Positions 35,014 through 45,995 of a DNA stretch of 64,000 bases are shown here, one piece after another. Position 1 is the stretch's first letter, and each line of letters opens with the position of its first letter. This stretch comes from Posidonia oceanica. Lineage: Eukaryota; Streptophyta; Magnoliopsida; Alismatales; Posidoniaceae. The stretch is from positions 51,240,001-51,304,000 of the forward strand of contig JAZBRS010000020.1 of the NCBI GenBank assembly GCA_037176725.1, written 5' to 3'. The translations under genes were made by a program, and so were the position numbers. The notes under the pieces are model-generated. The model saw only the letters and a program-made list of their open reading frames with translations, ran no database searches and was not told the DNA's origin.

Positions 35014-36476
35014 GAATGCGGCGGCGAAGGTTCACGATCATGCTCACGGAACCCACTTGGTTCTAGTTCTCTCCCACCCGCTCCCAGTAAACGTGGATGC
35101 ATTGTTTTCCGAGAATGCTGTGCTTTGAGGATGAGTGACTCCACTTCTTCATTTGTGGAGTTGAGGACGGCAAATTGATTTAATCTCTTGGTAGGCGAGA
35201 TGGCCTTACCTTTCTTAGTATGAGGGGTAGATCTATAAGTGGGCTTTGAGGACTGCCCAAAATCTGCCTCAGCGTTCGACCTCTCCAATGGACATTGGCC
35301 TGCAATGGTGTCTGGAGTAGAGATCAATTCAGCATCAGAAATCTTACTCATGATAACTTGGACCTCTGATGAAGGCTCGGTTGATGTATTGGCGGTGGTG
35401 GACGAGCCAGCAGTGGCTACCCCATCCTTCTGCTGTACCAAGCTATATGTGACTGGAGCAATGTGGTGATCAGTGTCCTCCGTAGCAGCAAGTGTTGATG
35501 CCATAGTAGAACATGAACCATTCTCATGCCCAAAGGATGAGCAAGCAGCACATGGTTTGGGCTCCCAGTCGTAATCTACCTCCACTTCTTCTGGAACTCC
35601 ATCCACCTCAAAGTGTGTCATGCGGGGGAAGGCAAAGGTCGCGTCGATTTCAACACAAACCCGAGCGAAATCAACTCTACTCCCAGTGGCGATGGCCTCG
35701 TCCATGTATAATGGCGTTCCCAGAGTACTTGCTATGTGTCCAATAAGCGCCGGTGACCATAGTCGGAGTGACAGCTTGGGAAGCTTTACCCACACTGGAA
35801 TGGTAAGTAGCTTGTCTCGTTCAAATTTGGACTCTATCGTCCACGAGCGGAGAACCAAGGGCTTACCTCTCATGAACCAAGGACCCTCTTCCAGAGCCCG
35901 TTGCTTGTCATTGTCATCGGAGAACTTGAACAAGAGGAAGCCGTTACCTCTCGAGAGGACTTGGAGATCACCCTTGATCAACCAGATCTGCTTGAGGTAC
36001 CTCGCCAGGGCTGGAACACAAGGCTTCAACCCCACGAAGTAACCCATAAGGACGCGATCCCAATTCGCCGCCACCTTAGCCACCTCATCAGGGGGATAGA
36101 CAGCAACTTTGATGCCATTCTTCAGGGTTGGAGCAAAGTAGGTGAGGGCTCGAGGATACCAAGCCTTGACCTTTGTGCTGGAGCATCTCTCAGCCTAGGA
36201 GGTTGGCTGATCTGCCACCGGGACAGTGGAAATAGGAGGTTTACCAATATATCGACAAGGATGAACCCCATCAGGGCACCGAGACCGGGATCGACGACTC
36301 CGGTTCCCACGTCCTGTTCTACCACAACTCGCGGTCCCACCTCTCCCTCCACCAAGGCTAGGAAAATGGCGGTCGGTCAACAGCGGTGGAGCTACTTCTG
36401 CATCGCTTTCACAGAGCACGAGAGGGAGAAAGTCTCCCAGCATCCTCTTCGGAGACGAAGGGTTATCGCTAATCAT
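35010..36476 (-). pseudogene. LINE F ORF1 (DUF4283-like domain plus CCHC knuckle), one stop
   Basis: The ATG at 36476 starts MISDNPSSP. The frame is continuous to a TGA at 35012-35010 except for a single TAG at 36197-36195, so it is 488 codons plus the final TGA with one lesion. The middle contains the DUF4283-like domain (NWDRVLMGYFVGLKP, then ALEEGPWFM and IPVWVKLPKLSLRLWSP; about 36060-35740), then CAACSSFGHENGSC (C-X2-C-X4-H-X4-C, about 35555-35514). The tail is low-complexity. ORF1 proteins of L1-type LINEs bind element RNA in the ribonucleoprotein. The stop codon overlaps the ORF2 start by ATGA, which points to reinitiation as the ORF2 translation mode. Confidence 0.88.
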
Positions 36477-36720
36477 GGCAATAATTAAGCTGACTCCGCA
36501 TTCATTCTGAAAGCAGAGAGGCGAGTGCAGGAGGATTTGAATAAGTGGGCTGAAATTGGGCTAATGGGCTGGCTAATTCCGGAGGAAATGGAGGGAAAAA
36601 TTCCCCCCAAAGCCAAGGAACAACCCCTAGGGAAATCAAATCCTAGAGAGAAGGCAGACCTTCTCACTCTAGAAAATCAGCTTCCTAACTCCTTCAACTT
36701 GGCATTTAGCTGTTGTTTTC
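36477..36720 (-). promoter_or_regulatory. LINE F 5' UTR / internal promoter region
   Basis: About 240 bp upstream of ORF1, similar to the 5' UTR of LINE E (7931-8125), including CTAGAGTGAGAAGGT. Conservation between two decayed copies is expected since a LINE carries its promoter here; no specific element could be identified. Confidence 0.6.
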
Positions 36721-36724
36721 ATTA

Positions 36725-37438
36725 GATCTGAGTGATGAAAGCTTACTGTCCAAGATCTACAGAACCTGGTGCGCTATTAACTAACACATATCACTAGCGC
36801 ATGTCTCTACTGCATTTTATTGGCGTGAATCCTCTGCACGTTTCGCCCATGTTTAGAATCCAAACAGCATGGCAAAGCTTTGTTTTGCATGTTTCCCTGC
36901 ATAGTTTTGGTTTCTCGCATACAAATCTATTTCTCTGCATGTTTTATGCACACATCTACATGGCATCTAGCATCATAGCATCTAGGCATATATTAAGGGG
37001 CATTCATTTGCATGGTATCACATATTTGCCCTTCAGCATACGATAATTGGCATCCACATGCCTACACAAGCCACACATGTGAGCATATTTAAACCTAGAA
37101 AGACCAACTTGTCGGGCTTACGAGGGTGCCTAACACCTTCCCCGTGTGTAACAAGAGTCCTTACCCTTTCTCTGGCCACAATAATCAAAGTGTTGCATCC
37201 ATTGACACGGAGTATCATGTTTTGCATGCATATCGATTTATCGCATTTGGTTTTTCTCGTATCCCGATTTGAATAGACTAAGTGGCGACTCCATATTCCT
37301 TATCCTTTTGTTTCACAATTATTTTCGCCTTGGTGTTTTCGAGTTGAGATCCTCCTCGAATGCACCACTTGCCATGGCCTTCTCGGCGTGTGTGTGGTTC
37401 CGTCCAGCATGCCCCCTCTGTCGCTGCATGGTCACAGA
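36725..37438 (+). mobile_element. Old divergent LTR end of a related family, with PBS remnant
   Basis: Blocks of the C LTR end can be followed in order: GCTTACTGTCC (36744), CTAGAAAGACC (37097), GGGTGCCTAACACCTTCCCC (with a few changes, 37127-37145), GAGTCCTTACCCT (37154), TGGCGACTCC (37280) and TTTTCGAGTTGAG (37338). It ends about GGTCACA at 37437 and is followed by TAGCGACTCCACA, a degraded PBS-like sequence. Overall similarity is much lower than among A-D. Confidence 0.7.
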
Positions 37439-37454
37439 ACTAGCGACTCCACAA

Positions 37455-37887
37455 AATTAAAATTTTAAAACTTTAAATCAGATATTTTAACTCGTCGTCG
37501 TATGCAACGGTGACAAGGGCTAGATATTTTATTTTCTCGATGTAGAAAATCAATTGAAAGGCAAAAAAATACTCTATTAAAGCTAGTTGCCTACTCTAGT
37601 GGCACCAAGCTATAAAATTCAAAATGCTTAAAATTAAAATCCCAAACTAACTCATTTTGAATCTAGGAACTGGCTACAACTAAGGGTCCATTTTTAAAAA
37701 TTTTCCTGTAACGAAATGATATTTATAGGAAATTTTAAATTTAAACACCATCTTACTAATTAAGTAACTTATATTTAAAATTAATATCTTCTATAATTTC
37801 ATGGGTGAAGTTAATCAGTTTTATGGATATTTTTGACTTAGTTCAAATTCGTAACTACTTGGATATTTTAGATTTATCTTCATTTTT
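37455..37887. other. AT-rich unassigned stretch
   Basis: About 430 bp of AT-rich sequence without an ORF or recognisable repeat, between the old LTR and the 3' LTR of element B. Confidence 0.5.
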
Positions 37888-38579
37888 TGAAGTAATCCTG
37901 GTGTTCTGATCGTCCATGCACACTACCAGAAGTCGCGTGCACTGATCGGAATCAGGCTCACTATAAGCAGCTACGTCCGAGGAGGAAGGCTCAACTTGAA
38001 AACACTTAAAACAGAGGAGAAAAGATAAGAAAAGAAGAAGATAAGACAATTCAGAGTCGCCACCGTGTCTATTATATCGGGAGACAAGGAAAACTGGGGA
38101 AATACGTGGATTAATAGGCAAAACCAAGCAAAGGATGCAATGCAAAGCAATGCAAAGGAAAACAAATGCAAATGAATGCAAATGAGATGACTCATGCCTA
38201 GGATAAGGGCAATATGGTCATTGCAGGCCAAAAGACTGGGCAAGGACTCCTGTTACGTGCGGGGAAGGTGTTAAGCACCCCCAACACGCCCGAGAATCGG
38301 TCTTTCTAGGCTTACGCTCGCATACATAGGGAAATGCAAGTTTGAATGCCTAAATGCCAATGAATGCCTGAATGAATGCTCAAAGGTGTGCTCTAAGTGG
38401 TGGAATACAATGTAGGGAAGTAAACGTGCAGTCTAAGTGCTCAGCAACGCTGTCTGTGTTCCGAACCGGGCGAAACCTGGCTCGTGAGAACTCCAGGCAT
38501 TAAGCATCACTGCCCTATATGCAAATGCAAGCGGAAAAGCAATGCAGACGACATGCAAGAGAAAACAGCATAAAACATG

Positions 38580-38990
38580 CAAAACAATGCGAGAAACGGA
38601 AACGGTACACAAAACGGTGCAAAAATAAGATCGACACGCAAAACGGTGCCAAAAGCGAAGTAGGCACGCAAAACGATGCCAAAAGCGAAGCAGGTACGCA
38701 AAACGGTGTCAAAAGCGAAGCAGACATGCAAAGCGGTGCCAAAGACAGAGCGAGCACGCAAAACGGTGCCAAAAGGAAAGCGGACATGCAAAATGGTGCC
38801 AAAAACGAAGCGGGCACGCAAAACGGTGCCAAAAGCAAAGTGGGCATGCAAAATGGTGTCAAAAGCAAAGTGGGCACACAAAACGGTGCCAAAGCGAAGC
38901 GGGCATGCAAAACAGTGCCAAAGACAGAGTGGACACGCAAAACGGTGCCAAAAAGAAAGTGGGCATGCAAAACGGTGCCAAAACAAAGCG
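38580..38990 (-). repeat. ~30-bp LTR minisatellite in element B
   Basis: Regular GGCACGCAAAACGGTGCCAA-type units, about thirteen in a row, better preserved than in D or the solo LTR. Confidence 0.9.
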
Positions 38991-39959
38991 AGATAAATCA
39001 TCGAGAAGGCCATGCAGATACAGGTGCAAAGAAAAAGAACAGGAGAAGCAAAGGGGAGACAAACAGCGTAAGCGTGAGAACGAACGCTGTTTAAGGACCG
39101 CGCAAAGTAGGTGTGAAGACCTACAAAGGGGAAGAGAAGCAAGTGGAGGAATTACCACTGTTCTGTGACTGTTTCCCACCAAAGTGTCCCATGATATGTC
39201 TCGCACACTGCCAAAAGCTCACGGTGCGATCGGATCGTGGAAAAGGGGGAAGACAGTCGTAATTAGTGGTGAATCCAGGGGAAACACAACACAAAAATGC
39301 CAAGAGTACGCGAAATGGGGAATAGAGTTGATAGACAGGAAGAGGGAGTCCTAATCTACATGCTTGAGAAATCAGAAAGCAAAAACAATGCTTGCAATGC
39401 AAATGGGGTGCGAATGAATGCTGTGCAGGGGTTCAGAAGGACTTACCTTGGGAATCTGAAGCCTGATCTGAGAAATGCTTGGTCCATGAGGAAGAGCGCT
39501 CCACCGGGGTCGTCCAGGTAGCTTGGTTGAGAAGATCCAACGGCCAGATCAAAAGATATCCCAGCTTCAAGGTAGAGGGGCCAGAACAGGGGAGAAGAAT
39601 GGATCTAGGTGTAAAGGAGGTCCTAGGGGTGTGCAAAATAGGTCCTCCCATGTAAATGGGAGCTAAGTATGCTTAAGTGTGTGCAAGAATGCTAAATGCA
39701 AAGATGCATGAGTGCAATGCATGCAAAAATGCAAGAAAAGGACCTAAGAATGACTTTTCAGAAAACTTAGGAGCTTATATGCAAGTTTTGAAAAAGTGGG
39801 ACCTAAATGCAAAGATTTTGAAAAATTAGGGGCTTATATGCAAGATTTTTGAAAACTGGAGGGTCTGAGTGCAATTTTGCAAAATGCAGGGTTTAAAATG
39901 CAATTTTATAAGGTAAAACATGCATTTGGATAAGTTTTGAAATCATGTGGAGGATTAAC

Positions 39960-40290
39960 ATGCAATTTTGAAACATGTAGGGGTTGAAATGCAATTTTAT
40001 AAGCAAAAATGTGGTCTTAACTGGTCTGTGAATGCAAATAGAGCACCTATGTGTAATTTTTAAATATGCTGGGTCTAAAATGCAATTTTATAAGCAAAAG
40101 TGTGCATTTAAATGAGTTTTATAAACATGCAGAGGACCTATGTGCAATTTTAAAACATACAGGGTCTAAAATGTAATTTTATAAGCAAAAATGCATTTAA
40201 ATGAGTTTTATAAACATGTAGAGGACCTATGTGCAATTTTAAAACATGGAGGGTCTAAAATGCAATTTCATAAGCACAAAATGCAAAAAA
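39960..40290 (-). repeat. ~89-bp degenerate tandem repeat in the B LTR
   Basis: The unit runs GAGGACCTATGTGCAATTTT, a GGGTCTAAAATGCAATTTTA-type block and an ATGAGTTTTATAAACATG-type block, repeated about three times. The same unit appears degenerately in D at about 19100-19300. Confidence 0.75.
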
Positions 40291-41065
40291 CAGATGCTGT
40301 GCATGAATATGAAGGACCTATATGCAAAAATCAGAAACTGAAGGGGGAAAAATGCAATGCAGTAAGAAAAAATGAAAAATAAATGCATTGATCAACAGAT
40401 CAGAGGACTAAAATGTTAATAGAGGAAAAGACAAGGTTTAAAAATGCAATTTACTAAGGTAAACTTAGAATATTAAATGAGATTATTAACTAAAGGACTG
40501 TAATGCAAAAATAAGAAACTACAGGGCCTGAACTAAAATAAACTTAAAAAGAAAACACAGCAGAAGGACTAACATGCAATTAATTAGTTTTTTAAGTTTT
40601 TTCATGCAATTTAATAAGATTTAAATTCAGAATTAAATGAATGTTAAACGAAGGCAGGACCAGAAAGCAATAAACTAAAAACAGAAGCTGAAAATGCAAT
40701 TTATGGCAAAATAGCTTAGCAAAGGAAAAATAAATGCACAGTAAAACTTGCAGCGGCCATGGTCACTGTAGCAGCTGCTACCAGCGACCATGAACGTTGG
40801 AGAAGGGATGCTGGGGAAGTGTTGATCGGTCGGCGACGTTCTCCGGAGGTAGGCGGAGCTCGGACGATGCTCGACGGCTCGTGACGATGCTCGGAGCTGA
40901 TCGGAGAAGGCGACGGAGAACTGTAGGACAGGAGGAGGTCAACCGGACGTTCGGTGCGTCGGCGGGGCATTCTGAAAAGGAATGTGTAGGTTGGGACCTA
41001 GATTTGGATCCAGAAGTCACCTGGAGATTCCGATTGATTCAGCCTGTCAAAATGGGGTGTCAACA

Positions 41066-41086
41066 GATGCCCCTCACTGAGTGAGG
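41066..41086 (-). promoter_or_regulatory. Polypurine tract and hairpin of element B
   Basis: The minus strand reads GTGAGGGGCATC just before the LTR. The overlapping palindrome at 41072-41086 has arms CCTCACT and AGTGAGG; compared with D (CCTCGCT/AGCGAGG) one G-C pair is replaced by A-T on both arms. Confidence 0.7.
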
Positions 41087-41609
41087 TCAAGCGAAGCGAG
41101 GCCGCTGCTCAGGGTTTACAAGACACCCCATCTGACCGACGGGAGCAGAAGATTGCTATTGGCGTGAGTTACTTATTCGGCGGATGCACTGAAAGTCGTA
41201 GCTCGTTGCCGTAATGCAAAGTGCAGGTGCAGATGGATGAGATGCGATGTATGCAATGCATGCCAATGCAAATGTAATGCAAATGTAATGCAAATGTTAG
41301 TGCAAAAGTTAGTACAGCTAGGAATGTTGATGCAGCACAAGATGATGATGATGTTGGACTAGTGTGCAGTGCTTAAAAAAGAAAGTGCAAAGATGATGCA
41401 AAAGAAGAATGCTAAAAGAGAAACGCGATGTGGCGCAAAGACCTGGCAGGCAGGCCAAACTTGCGTGACAAGGCAAAAAAGAAAAGTGCAGCTTGTCCCT
41501 GCCTGGGGAGCATGCTAGCGAAAAGGAGCACGAGCGGAGAGGGGCCGACTCTCCTATCACAAAGGGATGTGGGACTTTGCCTTCCTGGGACAAAGTCGCG
41601 TGAAGAGGG
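41087..41609 (-). other. Non-coding 3' region of element B next to the PPT
   Basis: Collinear with the start of D's noncoding region (9661 onward) and with 57840-57955 of element C. No gene is visible. Confidence 0.7.
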
Positions 41610-43345
41610 TGATAAGATGTCGGGCTTATCGACTGGATAGTTTATGGTCCTATCAACCGGAAGCGGTAGTTTACGGACCTATCAACCGGAAGTGATAGTT
41701 CACGGACCTATCAACTGGAAGTGATAGTTTACGGACCTATCAACCGGAGGGTGCAGTTGTGAGTGATAGTTATTGGATATCAGCCGTAAAACAAGATTGT
41801 GCTGGATAGTTTACGGTCCTATCAACCGGAAGCGATAGTTTATGGGCCTATCAACCGGGAGTGATAGTTTACGGGCCTATCAACCGGGAGCGATAGTTTA
41901 CGGTCCTATCAACCAGAAGCACAATTCATGAGTGATAGTTACTGGTTATCAGCCATATAACGCAAATGCTAGAGAATGATAGCTTACGGTCCTATCAACC
42001 GGAAGCGATAGTTTACGGGCCTATCAACCGGGAGCGATAGTTTAAGGGCCTATCAACCGGGAGCGATAGTTTACGGTCCTATCAACCGCAAAGGGCATTT
42101 GCGAGTGATAGTTACTGGATATCAGCCGTATAACATGATTGGCGCAGCGATAGTTTACGGTCCTATCAACCGGAAGCGATAGTTTACGGGCCTATCAACT
42201 GGGAGTGATTGTTTACGGGCCTATCAACCGGAAGCAATAGTTTACAGACCAATCAACCGGGAGCGATAGTTTACGGTCCTATCAACCAGAAAGCGCAATC
42301 ATGAGGGATAGTTACTGGTTATCAGCCGTATAATGCAATTGCAAGTGATAGTTTACGGTCCTATCAACCGGAAGCGATAGTTTACGGACCTATCAACCGG
42401 GAGTGATAGTTTACGTGCCTATCAACCGGAAGCGATAGTTTACGGTCCTATCAACTGGAAAGAGCAATTGCAAGGGATAGTTACCGGATATCAGCCGTAA
42501 AACATGATTGTGCAGGATAGTTTACGGTCCTATCAACCGGAAGCGATAGTTTACGGGCCTATCAATCGGGAGCGATAGTTTACGGTCCTATCAACCGGAA
42601 GCACAATCCAAGAGTGATAGTTACTGGTTATCAGCCGTATAACGCAAATGCCAGAGAATGATAATTTACGGTCCTATCAACCGAAAGCGATAGTTTATGG
42701 GCCTATCAACCAGAAGCGATAGTTTACGGTCCTATCAACCGGAAAGGGCATTTGTGAGTGATAGTTACTGGATATCAGCCGTATAACATGATTGGCGTAG
42801 CGATAGTTTACGGTCCTATCAACTGGAAGCGATAGTTTACGGGCCTATCAACGAGGAGCGATAGTTTACGGGCCTATCAACCGGAAGCGATAGTTTACGG
42901 ACCTATCAACCGGGAGCGATAGTTTACGGTCCTATCAACCAGAAAGCACAATCATGAGGGATAGTTACTAGTTATCAGCCGTATAATGCAATTGCAAGTG
43001 ATAGTTTACGGTCCTATCAACCGGAAGCGATAGTCTACGGACCTATCAACCGAGAGCGATAGTTTACAGGCCTATCAACCGGAAGCGATTGTTTACGGTC
43101 CTATCAACCGGAAAGAGTAATTGCATGGGATAGTTACTGGACATCAGCCGTATAACGTAATTGCAAGTGATAGTTTTGGATATCAGCCAAGATGAGTTTT
43201 GGATCATCAGCCAGAGAATGATAGTTTACGGTCCTATCAACCGGAACTTGCAATTATGAGGGACAGTTACTGGATGTTAGCCGTATAACACAACTGCGGG
43301 CTAGATAGGATATCAGTCCAAGATGATAGTTTACGGTCCTATCAA
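41610..43345 (-). repeat. ~29-bp hairpin satellite with higher-order organisation
   Basis: About 1.7 kb of near-identical 29-bp units (GATAGTTTACGGTCCTATC then AACCGGAAGC). Each unit carries GATAG/CTATC arms around a TTTACGGTC-type loop. Every 3-5 units a different ~38-bp unit (GATAGTTACTGGATATCAGCC followed by GTATAACATGATT-like sequence) interrupts, at about 41763, 41933, 42109, 42303, 42474, 42617, 42757, 42960 and 43129, giving irregular blocks of about 140-200 bp. Confidence 0.93.
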
Positions 43346-43360
43346 CTGAAAAGAGCAGTG

Positions 43361-43496
43361 ATTGATCGATTGATTGATTGATTGATTGACAAGGAAAAGA
43401 GTGATTGATTGATTGATTGAGATTGATAAGAAAAAAGAGTGATTGATTGATTGATTAATAAGAAAATGAGTGATTGATGATTGAAAGAGATTGGTA
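43361..43496. repeat. TGAT/GATT tetranucleotide microsatellite
   Basis: Runs of GATT units broken by AAGGAAAAGAG-like inserts, directly after the satellite. Confidence 0.9.
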
Positions 43497-43502
43497 AGAA
43501 AA

Positions 43503-44550
43503 AGATTGATAAGATATCGGACTTATCGGCCAGCAAAGGGAAAGGGATGATAAGATATCGGACTTATTGGCCGGCAAATGAATAAAAGAATAGAATGATA
43601 AGATAACGAACTTATCGACTGGCAAAGAGGGGATGAAGGAATGATAAGATATCGGACTTATCGGCCGGCAAATGAATAAAAGAATAGAATGATAAGATAT
43701 CGGACTTATCGGCTGGCAAAGAGGGGATGAAGGAATGATAAGATATCAGATTTATCGACCGGCAAAGGGAAAGAGATGATAAGATATCAGACTTATCGGC
43801 CAGCAAGTGAATGGGTTTCGGGAGGGCGAATCATCTCATGATATTAGGAATATCATGAGGGAAAGAGAGGGAGAATGATACCAAGGGGTGATCAAAAGAT
43901 GCCCCTGGTATCAGGATGATACCAGGGATTGGCTAGTGCGTCCTTAGCATCAAAAGCAGAGGATGAAGACAAAACTGTCGTGTTTGCTAGACGAGTAGTT
44001 TTGGGTACCAGCCCGAGAATGATGACAGGTTGACGGACCTATCGCCGGGCAGTTGGGGGATAAAGGAATGATAAGATATCGGACTTATCGGCCGGCAAAG
44101 GGAAAGAGATGATAAGATATTGGACTTATCGGCCGGCAAATGAATAAAAGAATAGAATGATAAGATATCGGATTTATCGGCCGGCAAAGAGGGGATGAAG
44201 GAATGATAAGATTTTGGACTTATCGGCCGGCAATGGGAAAGAGATGATAAGATATCGGACTTATCAGCCGGCAAGTGAATGGGTTTCGCGAGGGCGAATC
44301 ATCTCATAATACCAGGAATATCATGAGGGAAAGAGAGGGAGAATGATACCAAGGGGCGATCAAAGGATGCCCCTGGTATCAGGATGATACCAGGGGTTGG
44401 CCAGCGCGTCCTTGGCATCAAAAGCAGAGGATGAAGACAAAACTGTCGTGTTTGCCAGACGAGTAGTTTGGGGTACCAGCCCGAGAATGATGACAGTTAA
44501 CGGACCTATCGCCGGGCAGTTGGGGGTGCCAGTCCGGTGATGAAGATCCG
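43503..44550 (-). repeat. GATAAG/CTTATC hairpin repeats and ~472-bp duplication, element B
   Basis: Units such as GATAAGATATCGGACTTATC (43508-43527) followed by GGCCGGCAAAG repeat with alternating spacers. The block starting near 43917 is duplicated at 44389. The palindrome at 44370-44396 has perfect 12-bp arms (CCCCTGGTATCA and its complement) around GGA. Confidence 0.9.
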
Positions 44551-44812
44551 GATGACGGTGCCCGGCAGTTTTGCTTGCTCAGATGTCATGGGTCAGCACT
44601 TGGGTAGATTGATGAGGACTTTCCTGCAGTGTTTGGCAGCAAGTCTGGCCAGGGGCCCTACAGATATGATTGATATGATCATGCATGCACTTTGTAGCAG
44701 ACTTGGAATGCAAACAGGTGGCTCAAAATGCCTTTGTATTGATTGAACTTGATTACATGTCTGTGGCAGGCCAAAAGTTTACACCATAAGATAGGCATGC
44801 AGTTACATGGAT

Positions 44813-45452
44813 GCTCTAGTCGGTCCTGGCTTTCTTTGCCTTTCTGAAGTCAGGGAACTGAGGAGCGCCAGGAGGTATCTCACTAATATGCCAGAATGCT
44901 TGTACCTCCATCAGATATTCTGGAGTGCATCCCAAGCCCTGTGCAGATGTTAGGTTAGTAGACCGCACTCCATGCTGCATAAGATCAGCCAGCTTAGTGG
45001 TAGCAGATGTTGAATCATAAGGATATGCTTGAAGGAGCCTTGGGGCTATGCTGTCTATGAAAGCGCCCTGCTGGAGGCCGAACTGCCGCATGACCCAGAT
45101 GGGGTGATACTCCATGCCACCGGTGAATCCTTGCAGCACCACGAGTCGCGCATCGCGGGTATCGAAGTAGATAGTGAAAGGCTCAGCCGTAGATGGGATG
45201 ATGCGCCATGTGACGGTGTCGTCCGTCAGCTCAGATAGCTTCTTGTATTCTTCAGGGACTTTCATGATTGTCCTGGCGTGGCCGTTGTTGCAATATGTTT
45301 CAATGACGTGGCCCTAAGGGCACAGTAAGTTTAGCTCAAGGTGTGCAGCCAGCCAGATCTGTACTAGCACTCCGTAACCGTGGAAGTGGCGGCAGCGGTG
45401 GGAGATGCGGTCTAGTCAGCAGTATGTTTCAGCTAAGATGACTGGTGCCAGG
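44813..45452 (-). pseudogene. Plant-mobile-domain-like ORF, element B copy, cut by element C
   Basis: The minus strand from 45452 aligns with 1840-1207 in A. A 149-codon open part (45265-44816) starts at KVPEEYKK and includes WRIIPSTAEPFTIYFDTRDA, HPIWVMRQFGLQQGAF and the C-terminus PQFPDFRKAKKARTD. The RQFG block supports the tentative plant-mobile-domain assignment. An in-frame stop near 45313, just upstream, is shared with A. The N-terminal half is separated by the C insertion and should continue beyond C's far end. Confidence 0.55.
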
Positions 45453-45921
45453 TGTTGACACCCCATTTTGACAGGCTGAATCAACGGATCTATCGGGCGG
45501 CTAGGAAAAACCTAAAACCACACCCAAAACTTCAACCTAAAACCATCCAAAACTTCAACCTAAAACCATCCAAAATCTAGGCCCAAATCCACGCCTTTCC
45601 TTCCTCCTTTCCCCTCAAAACAAGCCCAAACTCAACCTAGGATTACCCCCCTTTCCCGAACCTGAAAACTAACCAAAATCTATAGGAAAACACACCCCTG
45701 ATGACTTAGCAAACCCACCAAAAAGCCTGCAAAATTTCAAACCAGAACCACTCCCAAAAACCCTAGGAAACTTAGGCAAAACTACCCTTTTCTACACCTC
45801 AAAACTCCTCCAAAACCTCCTCGGAATCAAACCAAAACCCTGGGACCAAAACTAGAAACCCTAGACTACACACCCGCCAAGTTTCACCCCTTTCCGAGAC
45901 CTCTAAGACCCCTTTTTGGCC

Positions 45922-45995
45922 AAATTATCGTTTTCTCTCTCCGGGATTATCGTTTTCTCTCTCCTCTCTCTCTCCTGATTATCGTCTCTCTTTTC
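45922..45995 (+). promoter_or_regulatory. CT-rich block with three TTATCG-type motifs (candidate LTR promoter element)
   Basis: ATTATCGTTTTCTCTCTCC occurs almost twice, then TTATCGTCTCTC. The same arrangement (GATAAT with GA-rich spacers) is kept in A (about 7245-7305), D (22660-22720) and the solo LTR (34490-34555). A plant Y-patch/GATA-box role is plausible; no clear TATA box was seen. Confidence 0.45.

Larger units (their letters stand above)
25256..36720 (-). mobile_element. LINE F: L1-type LINE, interrupted by a solo LTR
   Basis: Minus-strand order is 5' UTR (about 36720-36477), ORF1 (36476-35010), ORF2 beginning at 35013, a 5958-bp LTR insertion (34967-29010), and the rest of ORF2 (29009 to about 25500), then 3' sequence. 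Once the LTR and one copy of its target duplication are discounted, the endonuclease frame continues in phase. I found no clear poly(A) at the left end, so the 3' boundary is approximate. Confidence 0.88.
37888..41065 (-). mobile_element. 3' LTR of element B with internal deletion (3178 bp)
   Basis: It ends at 41065 with GGTGTCAACA and begins near 37888 with a mutated terminus (TGAAGTAATCC for TGTAGTAATCC). At about 40975 the GC-rich part is joined directly to the last ~90 bp; in D these positions are about 2.8 kb apart, so the AT-rich and promoter-like regions are lost. It carries the ~30-bp minisatellite (38580-38990) and ~89-bp degenerate repeats (about 39960-40290). Confidence 0.87.
37888..45452 (-). 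mobile_element. Element B: 3' half of a Tat-lineage retrotransposon, interrupted by C
   Basis: The minus strand reads from the mobile-domain-like ORF (45452) through hairpin repeats and satellite to the PPT and the 3' LTR (41065 to 37888). Element C begins at 45453 within that ORF, so B's pol, gag and 5' LTR should lie beyond C, outside the window. The 43900-45450 part matches A at 302-1840 closely. Confidence 0.85.

Noticed and set aside
41610..43345. Regular short repeats resembling a CRISPR array
   Set aside because: Units are contiguous without unique spacers, lie in a plant retrotransposon 3' region, and vary like a satellite.
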